Of a DNA stretch of 64,000 nucleotides, positions 27,010 through 37,028 are shown one piece after another. Positions within the stretch are counted from its first letter, which is position 1. The number at the start of each line of letters is the position of its first letter. The position numbers and the translations under genes are program-made. This DNA comes from Vibrio ezurae NBRC 102218 (lineage in GTDB: Bacteria > Pseudomonadota > Gammaproteobacteria > Enterobacterales > Vibrionaceae): NCBI RefSeq assembly GCF_000467185.1, contig NZ_BATM01000033.1:1-64000 (forward strand), written 5' to 3'. The notes beneath the pieces were generated by a model. That model saw only the letters and a list, made by a program, of their open reading frames with translations. It was not told the DNA's origin and made no database searches.

Positions 27010-28866
27010 ATGATGGAAAGATTACGCGAAGGCGTAAATAGCATAGCCGTTAAGATCATTCTAGGTTTGATCATTCTCTCTTTCGTTTTCACTGGCGTAA
27101 GTGGCTATTTGGGTGGCGGACACAGTTCTGCTGCAAAAGTGGGAAATACTGAAATTTCTCGTCCTGAGTTTGAACAAGCGTATCAAAATGAACGTAACCG
27201 AGCTCAACAACAAATGGGTGACTACTTTACCAGCCAACTTGGCGACCCTGCATTCGTGCAGTCGTTCCGTCAGCGCGTGCTGGATCAAATGGTTAACCAA
27301 ATCCTGCTAGAACAATACGCAGACTCTTTGGGTCTACGCGTAAGCGATGAAAAAGTTCGTGAAGTGCTATTGAGCATGCCTCAGTTCCAAACTGACGGTA
27401 AGTTTGACCAGCAAGTTTACCTCGCGGCACTTCGTCGTGGTGGTTACAATGCTGAGAGCTTTGCCGAATACTTACGTAGCGACCTTGTTCGTCAAAAGAT
27501 TTTGGGCGCTGTTGAGCAAAGTGAATTTATCCTTCCACAAGAAGTAGCTCACGCTTCAGGTCTTTTAACTCAGACTCGTGACATTCGCACTATCACGATT
27601 CAACCGAGTGAAATGGCGAAAACAGTTACACCAACCGCTGAGCAGCTACAAGAATTCTATAAGAACAACCCAGCTAACTTTACTCGTCCTGAGCAGTTCA
27701 AGATTTCTTATATCGAACTTTCTGCAGAACAGATGAAGAAAAGCGACTCTGTGACAGATAAAGACGCAAAAGACTTCTATGAAAAGAACATCGATCGTTA
27801 CTCGACTCATGAGCAACGTAGCCTGAGCCACATCTTGATTCAAGATGAAGCGAAAGCAAAAGATATTCTGAGCCAACTAAAAGCGGGTGCTGACTTCGCA
27901 ACGTTAGCTAAAGAAAACTCTGAAGACATTGGTTCTGCTGAGAACGGTGGTTCTTTAGGTCTGGTTGAGAAGGGTGTTATGGACCCTAAATTTGAAGCAG
28001 CAGCATTTGCTCTACAAAATGTAGGCGATTACAGTGACGTTGTTAAATCAGATTTTGGTTACCACATCATCAAGCTAGACGGACTGAAGAGCGCGCAAGC
28101 TAAACCATTTGCTGAAGTTGCAGCTGAAATTAAAACAGAAGTGGCTGAGCAAGATGCGGTGAACCGTTTCTACGAGCTGCAAAACAAACTAGAAACAGTG
28201 GCATTTGAATACCCTGATTCTCTAGATGATGCGGCTGAAGCTGTAGGTCAAAAAGTGGTAACCACTGACTTCATCTCAAATGCAGACGCTCCAGCGATTC
28301 TTAAGTCTCCTGCGGTAATGCAAGAGCTGAAAACCCCTGAAGTAAGCGAAGACGGCCTAAACTCTGCGGTAGTTGAAGTAGACCCTGAGCATATCATTGT
28401 GGTTCGTATTGATGACTCTCGTCCGCAAACCGTACTTCCTTACGAAGAAGTTGCTGCGAAAGTAAAAGCTCAGTACCAACAAGTTGAAGGTCAAAAGCTA
28501 GCAACAGAGTTAGCGGATAAAGTGGTTAGTGCACTTGAAGCTGGCGATGATTCTATTTTGGCTAGCAATAAGTTGAGCTTTGGCGCGGTGGAAACTGTCA
28601 ATCGCAGCTCTGAATTGTCACACACTGTGTTTGCTATTCCTCATCCAACTAAAGATGCATTGCACTACGCTAAATCAATTGATACTGCGGGTAATATTGT
28701 GGTTATTGAATTGGCTAAGGTGAATACTTCTATTGATGCTCAATACAATGAGCAAATTGGTCAGCAACTGCAAAGTGCTAATGTTCAGCAAGATCTTATG
28801 GGCGTGCTGCAAACGCTACGTCATAAGACTGATATCGAGTACTACATCTCTGAAGATGCGCAGTAA
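27010..28866 (+). CDS. ppiD: periplasmic folding chaperone PpiD
   Basis: 618 aa. A single N-terminal membrane anchor (about residues 13-35, IILGLIILSFVFTGVSGYL), a SurA-like N-terminal chaperone region, and one parvulin domain (about 265-360, with SLSHILIQDEAKAK and ENGGSLGLVEKGVM). Anchored at the inner membrane near the Sec translocon, it helps newly exported proteins fold. ATG at 27010, with a second ATG immediately after. Confidence 0.95.
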   Translation: MMERLREGVNSIAVKIILGLIILSFVFTGVSGYLGGGHSSAAKVGNTEISRPEFEQAYQNERNRAQQQMGDYFTSQLGDPAFVQSFRQRVLDQMVNQILLEQYADSLGLRVSDEKVREVLLSMPQFQTDGKFDQQVYLAALRRGGYNAESFAEYLRSDLVRQKILGAVEQSEFILPQEVAHASGLLTQTRDIRTITIQPSEMAKTVTPTAEQLQEFYKNNPANFTRPEQFKISYIELSAEQMKKSDSVTDKDAKDFYEKNIDRYSTHEQRSLSHILIQDEAKAKDILSQLKAGADFATLAKENSEDIGSAENGGSLGLVEKGVMDPKFEAAAFALQNVGDYSDVVKSDFGYHIIKLDGLKSAQAKPFAEVAAEIKTEVAEQDAVNRFYELQNKLETVAFEYPDSLDDAAEAVGQKVVTTDFISNADAPAILKSPAVMQELKTPEVSEDGLNSAVVEVDPEHIIVVRIDDSRPQTVLPYEEVAAKVKAQYQQVEGQKLATELADKVVSALEAGDDSILASNKLSFGAVETVNRSSELSHTVFAIPHPTKDALHYAKSIDTAGNIVVIELAKVNTSIDAQYNEQIGQQLQSANVQQDLMGVLQTLRHKTDIEYYISEDAQ

Positions 28867-28892
28867 TTGATCACTCGCTGATACATAAATTC

Positions 28893-28927
28893 ACGGGCCG
28901 CACTTAGCGGCCCGTTCTAGTTTTTAC
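28893..28927 (+). terminator. intrinsic terminator of ppiD
   Basis: ACGGGCCGC / GCGGCCCGT, 9-bp GC-rich stem, followed by TCTAGTTTTT. Confidence 0.75.
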
Positions 28928-29023
28928 CCCATCCTATTCTCAATAAGAACTATCTCTTCTAGGTTAGTCGATGAGGCTATGAGCTTGGCTTGTAGCATTT
29001 TGAATCAAACGAAGGAGATAGGG

Positions 29024-29329
29024 ATGACTTTTCCAAATTTAAAACGATATGTAGCGATAGTACTATTAGCCTTGCTGCCTTTTGCTGCATACTCCGCTGA
29101 TGAAAGTAAAGCCGACCACTATGAAGGGATTGAAATAGAGGTGAATATCAACACCGCTTCTAGTCATGAGCTCGCTACTTTATTGTTGGGTGTCGGAGAG
29201 AAGAAAGCACAGCAGATAGTGTCTTACCGTGAAGTGCATGGCGAGTTTAAACACGCCGATGACTTACAACAAGTGAAAGGGATAGGGCAGGCGACCGTGG
29301 ATAAGAATCGATCGCGTATTCGGTTGTAG
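29024..29329 (+). CDS. comEA: competence protein ComEA (helix-hairpin-helix)
   Basis: 101 aa. Signal peptide (MTFPNLKRYVAIVLLALLPF, cleavage near AYSA) and a single ComEA-type HhH domain (VNINTASSHELATLLLGVGE, then VKGIGQATVDKNRSRI). In Vibrio the periplasmic ComEA binds and ratchets in DNA during natural transformation, and the gene follows ppiD, as here. ATG 29024 has AAGGAG 9 nt upstream; the open frame extends to 28979. Confidence 0.9.
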   Translation: MTFPNLKRYVAIVLLALLPFAAYSADESKADHYEGIEIEVNINTASSHELATLLLGVGEKKAQQIVSYREVHGEFKHADDLQQVKGIGQATVDKNRSRIRL

Positions 29330-29331
29330 TA

Positions 29332-29868
29332 TTATCGTTTAAGCACTTTATGGGCTAGTACTGCGATGGCTAGCCCTGTAATCGACCCTATTAGGTGGGA
29401 TTCTGTCGAGACTCTAGCATTGATTAACGTTGCTGTAGAAAGTGATATTAGCCCACTGTTTTCTGCCACGATCTTTATGCCTAACCCCGCTAACAAAAAC
29501 CAACTGCTGCGCTTGCCAGCGGCGATTTCCTGATACGCATACAACGCAAACAGTCCATGCAGTACACCGGAAAGACCATAATAAATATGGGTATCGGTAA
29601 AGAGTAGTCCAATCCCAATACTCGTTGATAGAATGGCTATGGCAATAGCCAGTGGTTTCACTTTGGTTTGAAATAAGTGACAGATAACCCATAACCCTGC
29701 TAGATTCATGCCTAAGTGGTAGGTATTGGTATGGGTAAAGTTACCTGTGAATATACGCCACCACTGCTGAGACGCTATGACATCGTGCTGCCAGCGTAAT
29801 GCTTCGGAGAACGAAGGAATCAAAAATACAGCTAACATCAAGCTGAACGCAATGAGGAATTTATACAC
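29332..29868 (-). CDS. rrtA: rhombosortase (GlyGly-CTERM processing)
   Basis: 178 aa rhomboid-family intramembrane serine protease with about five to six membrane segments. The catalytic Ser is in YGLSGVLHG and the catalytic His in ESHLIGSITG; the first-loop motif WWRIFTGNFTHTNTYHLGMN is typical. Rhombosortases cut and re-anchor GlyGly-CTERM proteins that leave by type II secretion. It starts with GTG, only 5 bp from the divergent start of the DTW gene, and ends 2 bp from comEA. Confidence 0.9.
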   Translation of the reverse strand: MYKFLIAFSLMLAVFLIPSFSEALRWQHDVIASQQWWRIFTGNFTHTNTYHLGMNLAGLWVICHLFQTKVKPLAIAIAILSTSIGIGLLFTDTHIYYGLSGVLHGLFALYAYQEIAAGKRSSWFLLAGLGIKIVAENSGLISLSTATLINARVSTESHLIGSITGLAIAVLAHKVLKR

Positions 29869-29873
29869 GTTTT

Positions 29874-30536
29874 ATGTCCCGATACTGTGAGCGCTGTGGT
29901 CGCGCTAAAAAAGCTTGCCTGTGCCAATGGATTGAAACGGTTGAAAGCACTGTAGAGGTGGTCATTTTGCAGCACCCTAGTGAGGTGAATCAAGCGAAAG
30001 GTACTGCCAAAATCATAGAGTTGTCTGTTTCGCCCTGTCAGTTACTGGTGGGTGAGGACTTCTCGGAGCACCCGCTGGTTAATCAGTGGATTTCTGAGCC
30101 AAATACGTTAAATCTACTCATGTACCCATCGGCAGAGTCCGCGGAGCTCAACGCGCATTATTTGTCACAGCGCTCTATATTCGATTCAGCGGCGCAAGAG
30201 AGTACAAGCTTGAGTATAAGTACAGAGTGTAAAACACGTTTGTTTCTTATCGATGGCACTTGGAAAAAAGCTTTTAAGATTTTCCAACTTTCGCATAATT
30301 TGCATGGACTGAATCAGGTGCATCTACCGACACACTTGCAAGGTCGATACACGATACGCAAAGCGCCGAAAGCCAACGCCTTATCGACACTTGAAGCGGC
30401 TTATCATGCGCTGAGTATACTTGACGCGTGCGATGCAACCCCTTTAATTACCGCTTTTGATAAAATGGTAGAGTTTCAAATTGCTCAACTGCCAGCAGGG
30501 ACATACGATAAATACCTTGGTGGCCGGCATCGTTAA
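29874..30536 (+). CDS. DTW-domain tRNA-uridine aminocarboxypropyltransferase
   Basis: 220 aa. N-terminal Cys cluster (YCERCGRAKKACLCQW) and the DTW-type motif DGTW in LIDGTWKKAFK (about residue 125), then the YTIRKAPKANALSTLEA block. Family members (TapT/YfiP, DTWD) transfer the aminocarboxypropyl group from SAM to tRNA uridine to give acp3U. No Shine-Dalgarno sequence is visible and the promoter must lie inside the divergent rrtA. Its stop overlaps the stop of the convergent dGTPase gene by 4 bp. Confidence 0.85.
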   Translation: MSRYCERCGRAKKACLCQWIETVESTVEVVILQHPSEVNQAKGTAKIIELSVSPCQLLVGEDFSEHPLVNQWISEPNTLNLLMYPSAESAELNAHYLSQRSIFDSAAQESTSLSISTECKTRLFLIDGTWKKAFKIFQLSHNLHGLNQVHLPTHLQGRYTIRKAPKANALSTLEAAYHALSILDACDATPLITAFDKMVEFQIAQLPAGTYDKYLGGRHR

Positions 30537-31846
30537 CTGGCAAACATTTTTGAATGCAACTTTTTTGCATAGCCGTCAGTCATTGCTGAAATATAGTCAC
30601 AGATAACTCTAAAGCCCTGATCTTGCTGATCTCTTGCCAGTTGCCATTTCTTTTTGGTTGCTTCAGGCAGTAAGCGTTCAGGATCGCCACTAAACGCTTC
30701 AAATAGATCAATGATCACTTGTTGGCCTTTATATTCGATTAACTGAACCTCTGTGGCTTGGATGACGTAACAGCTAACAAAATCTTTGAATACTTTAAGT
30801 ACCTCTAGCATAGGCGCTCGCAAGGTCGCGTTGTATCGCAATAAAGGATGAACAAAATCTGCGTTTCTGATTTCGGTCACTTCAGCACTGGTGAGTAGCG
30901 CATTGACGATACTGCCTATCGCATCTTTACGCAGATAGTGCTCCCCAGAAAAGAGCTGCTCTGTAAGCGGTTGTATTTCGTTTTCCATCCAAGTATGACC
31001 GCAATGCGCTAGCCTGCTGGCTGCTGATTCAAGCCATTGCTGCTTAGAGACTAAACCCAGTACGATAGCATCCTCTAGATCATGGACGCCGTAGGCAATA
31101 TCATCGGCAAGTTCCATGATGGAGCAGTCTAATGATTTAAACTGTGTTTTTTTGGTCACAGAGCGCTGTCCTGAATGGGGCTGCAATTGGCTGAATGCCG
31201 TTTTGTCTTGTTCGGATAGAGGGTGCAATACCCAATCAAAATAGACTTGGTCAACATCAAATACCCCTTTTGCTGGCATCCAACGACTGGCTTTGAGCTG
31301 TCTCGGGTTATCCACGCCATCAGGGATGCTGTCTCGCTCTACTTTGCTGAGTAAAGCGGGGTATTTTAACAAGCCAAGTAAGGTTCGACGACATAGATTC
31401 ATCCCATGATGTTGGGTGTATGGCTCAAGCTGGCTGACGATTCTAAAGGTTTGGGCATTCCCTTCAAAGCCGCCATGTTCACGCATCATATAATTGAGTG
31501 CGACTTCACCGCCATGTCCATACGGTGGGTGTCCAATATCATGCGCAAGGCACAGGGTTTCAATGAGGCTGGTGGTGGGGAGTATTGAGCTCAATTCTAA
31601 ATGTTTTGATTGCAGCTGCGCCAGTATCCCAGATCCGATTTGTGCCGCCTCTAATGAGTGGGTGAGGCGAGTGCGATGAAAGTCATTGCTGCCCGTTCCA
31701 TGCACTTGAGTTTTGGCTTGTAAACGACGAAATGCGGCAGAGTGGAGTACGCGCGCACGATCTCTTTGGTAGGGATCACGGTGATCATTTAGCCGCACTT
31801 TCTGCTCGCTATTGATGCGTTGTTGCCAGAGTTTATCTACTTCCAT
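30533..31846 (-). CDS. dGTPase-like HD-domain triphosphohydrolase
   Basis: 437 aa. HD-domain metal ligands are visible in RLTHSLEAAQIG and LCLAHDIGHPPYGHGGE; a further Asp is in IMELADDIAYGVHDLEDA. Hydrolyses dGTP or related dNTPs to nucleoside plus triphosphate. Members of this family are known to restrict phages by dNTP depletion, and the Vibrio type is often labelled anti-phage. Here it sits among housekeeping genes, so a nucleotide-pool role is equally likely. It is 73 bp downstream of yfbR, on the same strand. Confidence 0.88.
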   Translation of the reverse strand: MEVDKLWQQRINSEQKVRLNDHRDPYQRDRARVLHSAAFRRLQAKTQVHGTGSNDFHRTRLTHSLEAAQIGSGILAQLQSKHLELSSILPTTSLIETLCLAHDIGHPPYGHGGEVALNYMMREHGGFEGNAQTFRIVSQLEPYTQHHGMNLCRRTLLGLLKYPALLSKVERDSIPDGVDNPRQLKASRWMPAKGVFDVDQVYFDWVLHPLSEQDKTAFSQLQPHSGQRSVTKKTQFKSLDCSIMELADDIAYGVHDLEDAIVLGLVSKQQWLESAASRLAHCGHTWMENEIQPLTEQLFSGEHYLRKDAIGSIVNALLTSAEVTEIRNADFVHPLLRYNATLRAPMLEVLKVFKDFVSCYVIQATEVQLIEYKGQQVIIDLFEAFSGDPERLLPEATKKKWQLARDQQDQGFRVICDYISAMTDGYAKKLHSKMFAS

Positions 31847-31918
31847 GCAGTGTCATTGCCCATGTCATTTAAATGTCTGTGTCCGCTAACGGTGTCCTTT
31901 GTTGTTGAATTAGATCAG

Positions 31919-32506
31919 TTAGCTAATTTCATCCAACGTTAATTCAAAACTAGCAGAGAAGGTTTTGAGGAAGTAACACATTTCAGGGGAGTCTCTGTCT
32001 TGTAGTGTTTGTTCCAGACGTCGCTTCGCCGCTGCAAACTCATGGTTACCTGCTGACAGTTCTTCTAAGCACTTAAGATAGGCGCAAATGCAATCGGCTT
32101 GTTTTACCAATGAATGCTCTTCTTCGGTTGCTTCACCACTGATAAGAAAAGGTTTAAAGTCTTCGACCAATTCTTCTGGCACCATTGACAATAACTTTTG
32201 TTCGGCAGCGGCTTCTATCTTTTTGTATTCTTTCGCGATGTAAGGGTTGTAGTATTTGACTGGTGTCGGAAGATCGCCCGTTAACACTTCGCTACTGTCA
32301 TGATACATGCCTAATACCGCAATGCGTTCTGGGTTGAGTTTTCCGTTAAATTTTTTATTTTTAATGATGGCTAAAGCATGCGCCACGAAAGCGACCTGTA
32401 AGCTGTGTTCCGAAATGTTTTCTTTTGAAACGGAACGCATCAATGGCCAGCGTTGAATCAGTTTCATTCGAGCTAAGTGAGCGAAAAAGTGGCTTTCGTT
32501 GTGCAT
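31919..32506 (-). CDS. yfbR: 5'-deoxynucleotidase YfbR
   Basis: 195 aa HD-domain 5'-nucleotidase acting on deoxynucleoside monophosphates. HD residues are in [15 protein letters not shown] and [20 protein letters not shown]. The start at 32506 gives [17 protein letters not shown], aligned with the E. coli start, with AAGGA upstream. Downstream of alaA, as in E. coli (yfbQ-yfbR). Confidence 0.93.
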   Translation of the reverse strand: MHNESHFFAHLARMKLIQRWPLMRSVSKENISEHSLQVAFVAHALAIIKNKKFNGKLNPERIAVLGMYHDSSEVLTGDLPTPVKYYNPYIAKEYKKIEAAAEQKLLSMVPEELVEDFKPFLISGEATEEEHSLVKQADCICAYLKCLEELSAGNHEFAAAKRRLEQTLQDRDSPEMCYFLKTFSASFELTLDEIS

Positions 32507-32526
32507 GCTAATCATCCTTAATGTGT

Positions 32527-32551
32527 AAAAAAAGAGGCGCTAGGCCTCTTT
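32527..32551 (-). terminator. intrinsic terminator of alaA
   Basis: AAAGAGGC / GCCTCTTT stem; on the minus strand followed by TTTTTTTAC, between alaA and yfbR. Confidence 0.8.
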
Positions 32552-32559
32552 AGTATCAA

Positions 32560-33774
32560 TTATTGTGTGTATTGAGTAATGAAACGCTCAAAGCGACTGA
32601 TCGCGATTTCGAGGTCCTCGGCATAAGGCAATGTCACTATTCTAAAGTGATCGGGTTTTGGCCAATTGAACCCTGACCCTTGAACTAACAGCACTTTCTC
32701 TTGTTGTAAAAAGTCGAGTACCATTTTCTGGTCATCATGAATTTTGTAAATTTTAGGGTCGAGTTTAGGGAAAAGATACAATGCTCCCTTTGGTTTCACA
32801 CACGAGACGCCGGGTATTGAAGTGATCATGTCGTGGGCTTTGTCACGCTGTTCGAGCAGGCGCCCACCCGGTAAAATCAGTTCATTGATACTTTGATAGC
32901 CACCCAGCGCAGTTTGCACCGCATGCTGCATTGGCACGTTGGCACACAATCGCATAGAGGCGAGCATATCCAAACCATCCACATAGCCTTTTGCAATGTG
33001 TTTTGGCCCGCTAATAAACATCCATCCGCTACGGAAACCACAGATGCGGTAGGCTTTTGATAACCCATTAAATGTGACCATCACTACGTCGTCGGCCAGT
33101 GTGGCAATTGAAGTGTGAGTTGCACCATCGTAAAGAATTTTGTCGTAGATTTCGTCAGCGAAGATGATCAGTTTATGCTGGCGTGCAATCTCAACGATTT
33201 GCAATAGAAAATCTCGACTGTACACCGCGCCAGTTGGGTTATTCGGGTTGATGAGTACAATGCCGCGAGTTTTTGGGGTGATTTTAGCTTTGATATCAGC
33301 AAGGTCTGGATACCAATCGGACTCTTCATCACAAATATAGTGGACTGGGGTGCCACCCGAGAGTGATACCGCGGCGCTCCATAATGGGTAATCAGGTGCA
33401 GGTACCAGCATTTCGTCGCCGTTATCGAGCAAGGCTTGCATTGCCATGACGATCAGCTCAGAAACCCCATTCCCCATATAGACATCTTCAACATCTAACG
33501 ATAATAAGCCCTTTTTTTGGTAGTGCTGTACTACGGCTTTACGAGCAGAGTAAATCCCTTTTGAGTCGCAATAACCTTGAGAAGTCGGTAAGTGTCGTAA
33601 TACATCGACTAAGATTTCTTCTGGAGTATCGAAGCCGAATGGGGCGGGGTTACCAATGTTTAGCTTAATTATTTTCTGCCCTTCTTCTTCCATGCGCTTA
33701 GCATGTTTTAGTACAGGACCACGAATGTCATAGCATACATTATCGAGTTTTGAAGACATCTCGATATTTTTCAT
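32560..33774 (-). CDS. alaA: alanine transaminase AlaA
   Basis: 404 aa PLP-dependent class I/II aminotransferase. The PLP Lys is in FNGLSKAYRICGFRSGW; the NPNNPTGAVYS and ADEIYDKILYDG motifs match AlaA (YfbQ) almost word for word. It interconverts pyruvate/glutamate and alanine/2-oxoglutarate. ATG 33774 has AAGGG upstream; a TTG two codons earlier is less likely. Confidence 0.96.
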   Translation of the reverse strand: MKNIEMSSKLDNVCYDIRGPVLKHAKRMEEEGQKIIKLNIGNPAPFGFDTPEEILVDVLRHLPTSQGYCDSKGIYSARKAVVQHYQKKGLLSLDVEDVYMGNGVSELIVMAMQALLDNGDEMLVPAPDYPLWSAAVSLSGGTPVHYICDEESDWYPDLADIKAKITPKTRGIVLINPNNPTGAVYSRDFLLQIVEIARQHKLIIFADEIYDKILYDGATHTSIATLADDVVMVTFNGLSKAYRICGFRSGWMFISGPKHIAKGYVDGLDMLASMRLCANVPMQHAVQTALGGYQSINELILPGGRLLEQRDKAHDMITSIPGVSCVKPKGALYLFPKLDPKIYKIHDDQKMVLDFLQQEKVLLVQGSGFNWPKPDHFRIVTLPYAEDLEIAISRFERFITQYTQ

Positions 33775-33999
33775 TGTCAACCCTTAAATTTAATCGATGA
33801 GAATAGTATCAAATTACACTAAATTGGTGTTTTTGAGTAGAAAAATCTATGCCCAAACAATTGAGTTATCACGAATTGAGAGCTTAAATTTATGTTTACT
33901 CTACAATTGTAGTTGTCCTGCTTGATTTGGCTAATCACTCGCTCTAGAGTAAGCCAATTATTGGGTAATCATAAGAAAAATAGAGGGTTAGGGGTCACA

Positions 34000-35304
34000 T
34001 TGTCTCATTTTGCAAATGCTATACAGCAACTCGCCCAACACATTGAATCTGCGCCTATTGATGCTTGTCGTATTGAGGTGCCAGTAGAAGAAGTTTGCAC
34101 TGATTCCGTTCTTCCTTGGATGGAAAATCAACCTCTTTTCCCTAAGTTCTACTGGCAATCTAGAGACACAACGGAAGAAGTTGTCGCATTAGGTCAAGCA
34201 AGAACCTTTAATGAAATTAACCCTGCTTACTCTATGCTAAATCATAAGCAACGCATTTGGGGTGGGTACGCTTTTCCGTATAAAGATAACAAAGGGCGCT
34301 GTTTAAGCTCATTCTTCTTTTTACCGCACATAGAGTTGGTTCGACGCAATCAAGATTGGTTCCTTGCGGCCAACTTAATGGAAGACAGAGACGCGGTGCG
34401 TCGTGCAGTGTATTTACTGTGCGCAGATACTTTGCCCTTGCCAAATTCGCTGCCAGCGGTAAAAAACGTGACTCATACTCCACGTAAAGCATTGTGGAAT
34501 AATACGGTTGAATTGGCTTTACAGGCAATTACGACGACTGAGCTAAAGAAAGTGGTGTTGGCTCGTCAAACGACGATTAAACTTGATTCAGCACTAAAAG
34601 GTGTTGAACTTCTGGCATTAAGCCGCAAGCAAAACCGCCACAGCTTTCACTTTTTGTTACAACTTGAGCAGGGACACTCCTTTATAGGCTCTACACCAGA
34701 GAGATTGTATAGTCGCCGAGGCCAACTGATTGAAACAGAAGCGTTGGCAGGGACGATAGGTCGACATAGTCACCCCGCTCAAGATTTAGAACTTGCAAAC
34801 TGGTTGATTAATGACAAAAAAAACCTACAAGAGAATCAATACGTTGTAGATGATATTGTCGAACGTTTAACGCCATTTTGTAATAACGTAGAAGTTGATG
34901 ATGAAGCTCGTTTGGTGAAATTGCGTCGCGTGCAGCATTTAAAAAGGCATATTCAAGCCGAGTTATCAAAGCACGCAGACAAAAGTAAACTTTTAGAAGC
35001 CTTGCAACCCACCGCAGCGGTGGCTGGATTGCCACGACATTTAGCGCTTGAGTTTATTGAGCAGAATGAACCGTTTTCTAGAGCTTGGTATAGCGGCTCT
35101 GTTGGGTATATTAGCGACCAAAATGCGGAGTTTTGTGTGGCGATTCGTAGTGCGCTAGTGCAGGACGATAACTTACATTTGTTTGCGGGCGCAGGCATTG
35201 TACCGGGCTCAGAGGCTGAACATGAGTGGCAAGAACTGGATAAGAAAATGTCGACGTTACTGAGTTTAATCACTGAGCAAAGTGTGTTGGAACAAGCTTC
35301 ATGA
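34000..35304 (+). CDS. menF: isochorismate synthase MenF
   Basis: 434 aa, close to E. coli MenF (431). It converts chorismate to isochorismate, the first committed step of menaquinone synthesis. Chorismate-binding motifs: STPERLYSRRG, ETEALAGTIGR, VQHLKRHIQAEL, and GAGIVPGSEAEHEWQE at the C-terminus. Start taken as TTG at 34000 with AGGGG upstream; the frame is open from 33913. It overlaps menD by 4 bp (ATGA). Confidence 0.93.
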   Translation: MSHFANAIQQLAQHIESAPIDACRIEVPVEEVCTDSVLPWMENQPLFPKFYWQSRDTTEEVVALGQARTFNEINPAYSMLNHKQRIWGGYAFPYKDNKGRCLSSFFFLPHIELVRRNQDWFLAANLMEDRDAVRRAVYLLCADTLPLPNSLPAVKNVTHTPRKALWNNTVELALQAITTTELKKVVLARQTTIKLDSALKGVELLALSRKQNRHSFHFLLQLEQGHSFIGSTPERLYSRRGQLIETEALAGTIGRHSHPAQDLELANWLINDKKNLQENQYVVDDIVERLTPFCNNVEVDDEARLVKLRRVQHLKRHIQAELSKHADKSKLLEALQPTAAVAGLPRHLALEFIEQNEPFSRAWYSGSVGYISDQNAEFCVAIRSALVQDDNLHLFAGAGIVPGSEAEHEWQELDKKMSTLLSLITEQSVLEQAS

Positions 35305-37028
35305 GCAAGCCGGTGCAGCCCCATGTTTCTTTAACGCAGCTTAATCAAGCACAACTGAATCGAGTGTGGTCGGCGGTACTGATTGAAGAGGCTACCCGAT
35401 TTGGTGCTCAGCATGTGTGTATTGCGCCGGGATCGCGCTCAACACCATTGGCACTTGAAGCCATTAGGCATAATGCACTGACGTTGCATACCCATTTTGA
35501 TGAGCGAGGACTAGGCTTTTTTGCTCTTGGCATAGCTAAAGCCACCGAGCAGCCAGTGATTGTCATTGTGACCTCCGGGACTGCGGTAGCCAATTTACTT
35601 CCTGCGGTTGTCGAGGCCAATCTGACTGGCGAAAGGTTGATATTACTGACCGCAGACCGACCTAAAGAGTTAGTGGGTGTTGGAGCAAATCAGGCCATTG
35701 TTCAGCAAGGCATCTTTTCAAGTCATGTAACTCAAGCGCTGGTTCTGCCTAGCCCCAACAGTGAAATTGCGCTTGATTGGTTGTTGTCTGAATCGGCAAA
35801 CATAATGGCAATTCAAGCCCAATTAAACGGGCCTATCCACATTAATTGCCCTTTTCCTGAACCACTGTATGTGGCTCAAAGCCCCCAATTAAATCAACTT
35901 ATAGAGCTACCTTCTGGGTGGTTTGACTCAAATCGACCTTATCTCGATGCCGCCCCTGCATGTTCAAGTAGTGAAGATTTACACTGTTGTATTCAGCGTT
36001 ACAAAGACCGTAAAGGACTGATTGTCGTGGGTAGGCTCACACACGAGAAAGCAAAGCAAGTTAACGCACTGGCGATACAATTGGGCTGGCCTATTTTGTG
36101 TGATCCTCAGTCGGGCATCAGTTCTGACTGGAGTGGCTATGATATTTGGTTACAAAGTCCATCTGCAAATAGAGAGCTTGCTCAGTGTCAGGTTATCTTG
36201 CAGTTTGGCGCAAGATTAGTGTCAAAAAGGTTGCTCAGTTTTATTAAGCACAGCGTTGCTCGGCCAGATTTTGCGCGATACATACTCGTGTGTGATGAGC
36301 CAGGAGTGCTAAATCCCGATCACTTGCCGATGTTACGCTTAGAAGGTGAATGGCAGTTAGATTCAACCCTCCATCTTCAATCATCTAGCCGTGAGTGGGG
36401 TGATGGACTCAAAGCGCACAGCATCAATGTACTCACTCAAGCAAAGGGACTGGCTTCAACCACGATTACAGAGATTGAAGTTGCGATGAAACTGCATGAG
36501 CTCACTGATGGTTTTGAGCTGTTCTTAGGCAATAGTCTCGGAGTGCGCTTAGTGGATATGTTATCGACAAAGCTCAATAGCCGCGTATTTTCTAATCGAG
36601 GTGCTTCGGGAATTGATGGCCTTATTGCTACCAGTGCCGGTGTGGGAGTTGCCTCAAAGCAGCCAACGTTAACGCTACTTGGTGATACCTCATTGCTGCA
36701 TGATTTAAATTCTCTTTCATTGCTGGCGCAAAGCGGCGGGATTGTATTAGTACTCAATAATGATGGTGGCGCTATTTTTGATATGCTGCCCGTGGATGAC
36801 AATCATAAACAACGTCTTTATCAAATGCCTCATGGGTATCAATTTAAGCAAGCGGCTCAGCAATTTAACATGGGCTATGCGCGTCCAAGTACTTGGGCGC
36901 AATTGCAGCAGTTGGTCGCAGATTTTGATGGGCAGTCACCGCGCTCATTATTGATTGAAGTGGTGACTCCCGCAGGACAGGCTTCTGCACATATAAAATC
37001 CCTCAGCTTAAATATCCAGAGCCAATAG
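35301..37028 (+). CDS. menD: 2-succinyl-5-enolpyruvyl-6-hydroxy-3-cyclohexene-1-carboxylate synthase
   Basis: 575 aa ThDP-dependent enzyme that joins isochorismate and 2-oxoglutarate. The Pyr domain has the catalytic-Glu region FDERGLGFFALGIAK; the ThDP/Mg motif is LGDTSLLHDLNSL...NNDGGAIF. Translationally coupled to menF and directly abutting menH. Confidence 0.97.
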   Translation: MSKPVQPHVSLTQLNQAQLNRVWSAVLIEEATRFGAQHVCIAPGSRSTPLALEAIRHNALTLHTHFDERGLGFFALGIAKATEQPVIVIVTSGTAVANLLPAVVEANLTGERLILLTADRPKELVGVGANQAIVQQGIFSSHVTQALVLPSPNSEIALDWLLSESANIMAIQAQLNGPIHINCPFPEPLYVAQSPQLNQLIELPSGWFDSNRPYLDAAPACSSSEDLHCCIQRYKDRKGLIVVGRLTHEKAKQVNALAIQLGWPILCDPQSGISSDWSGYDIWLQSPSANRELAQCQVILQFGARLVSKRLLSFIKHSVARPDFARYILVCDEPGVLNPDHLPMLRLEGEWQLDSTLHLQSSSREWGDGLKAHSINVLTQAKGLASTTITEIEVAMKLHELTDGFELFLGNSLGVRLVDMLSTKLNSRVFSNRGASGIDGLIATSAGVGVASKQPTLTLLGDTSLLHDLNSLSLLAQSGGIVLVLNNDGGAIFDMLPVDDNHKQRLYQMPHGYQFKQAAQQFNMGYARPSTWAQLQQLVADFDGQSPRSLLIEVVTPAGQASAHIKSLSLNIQSQ

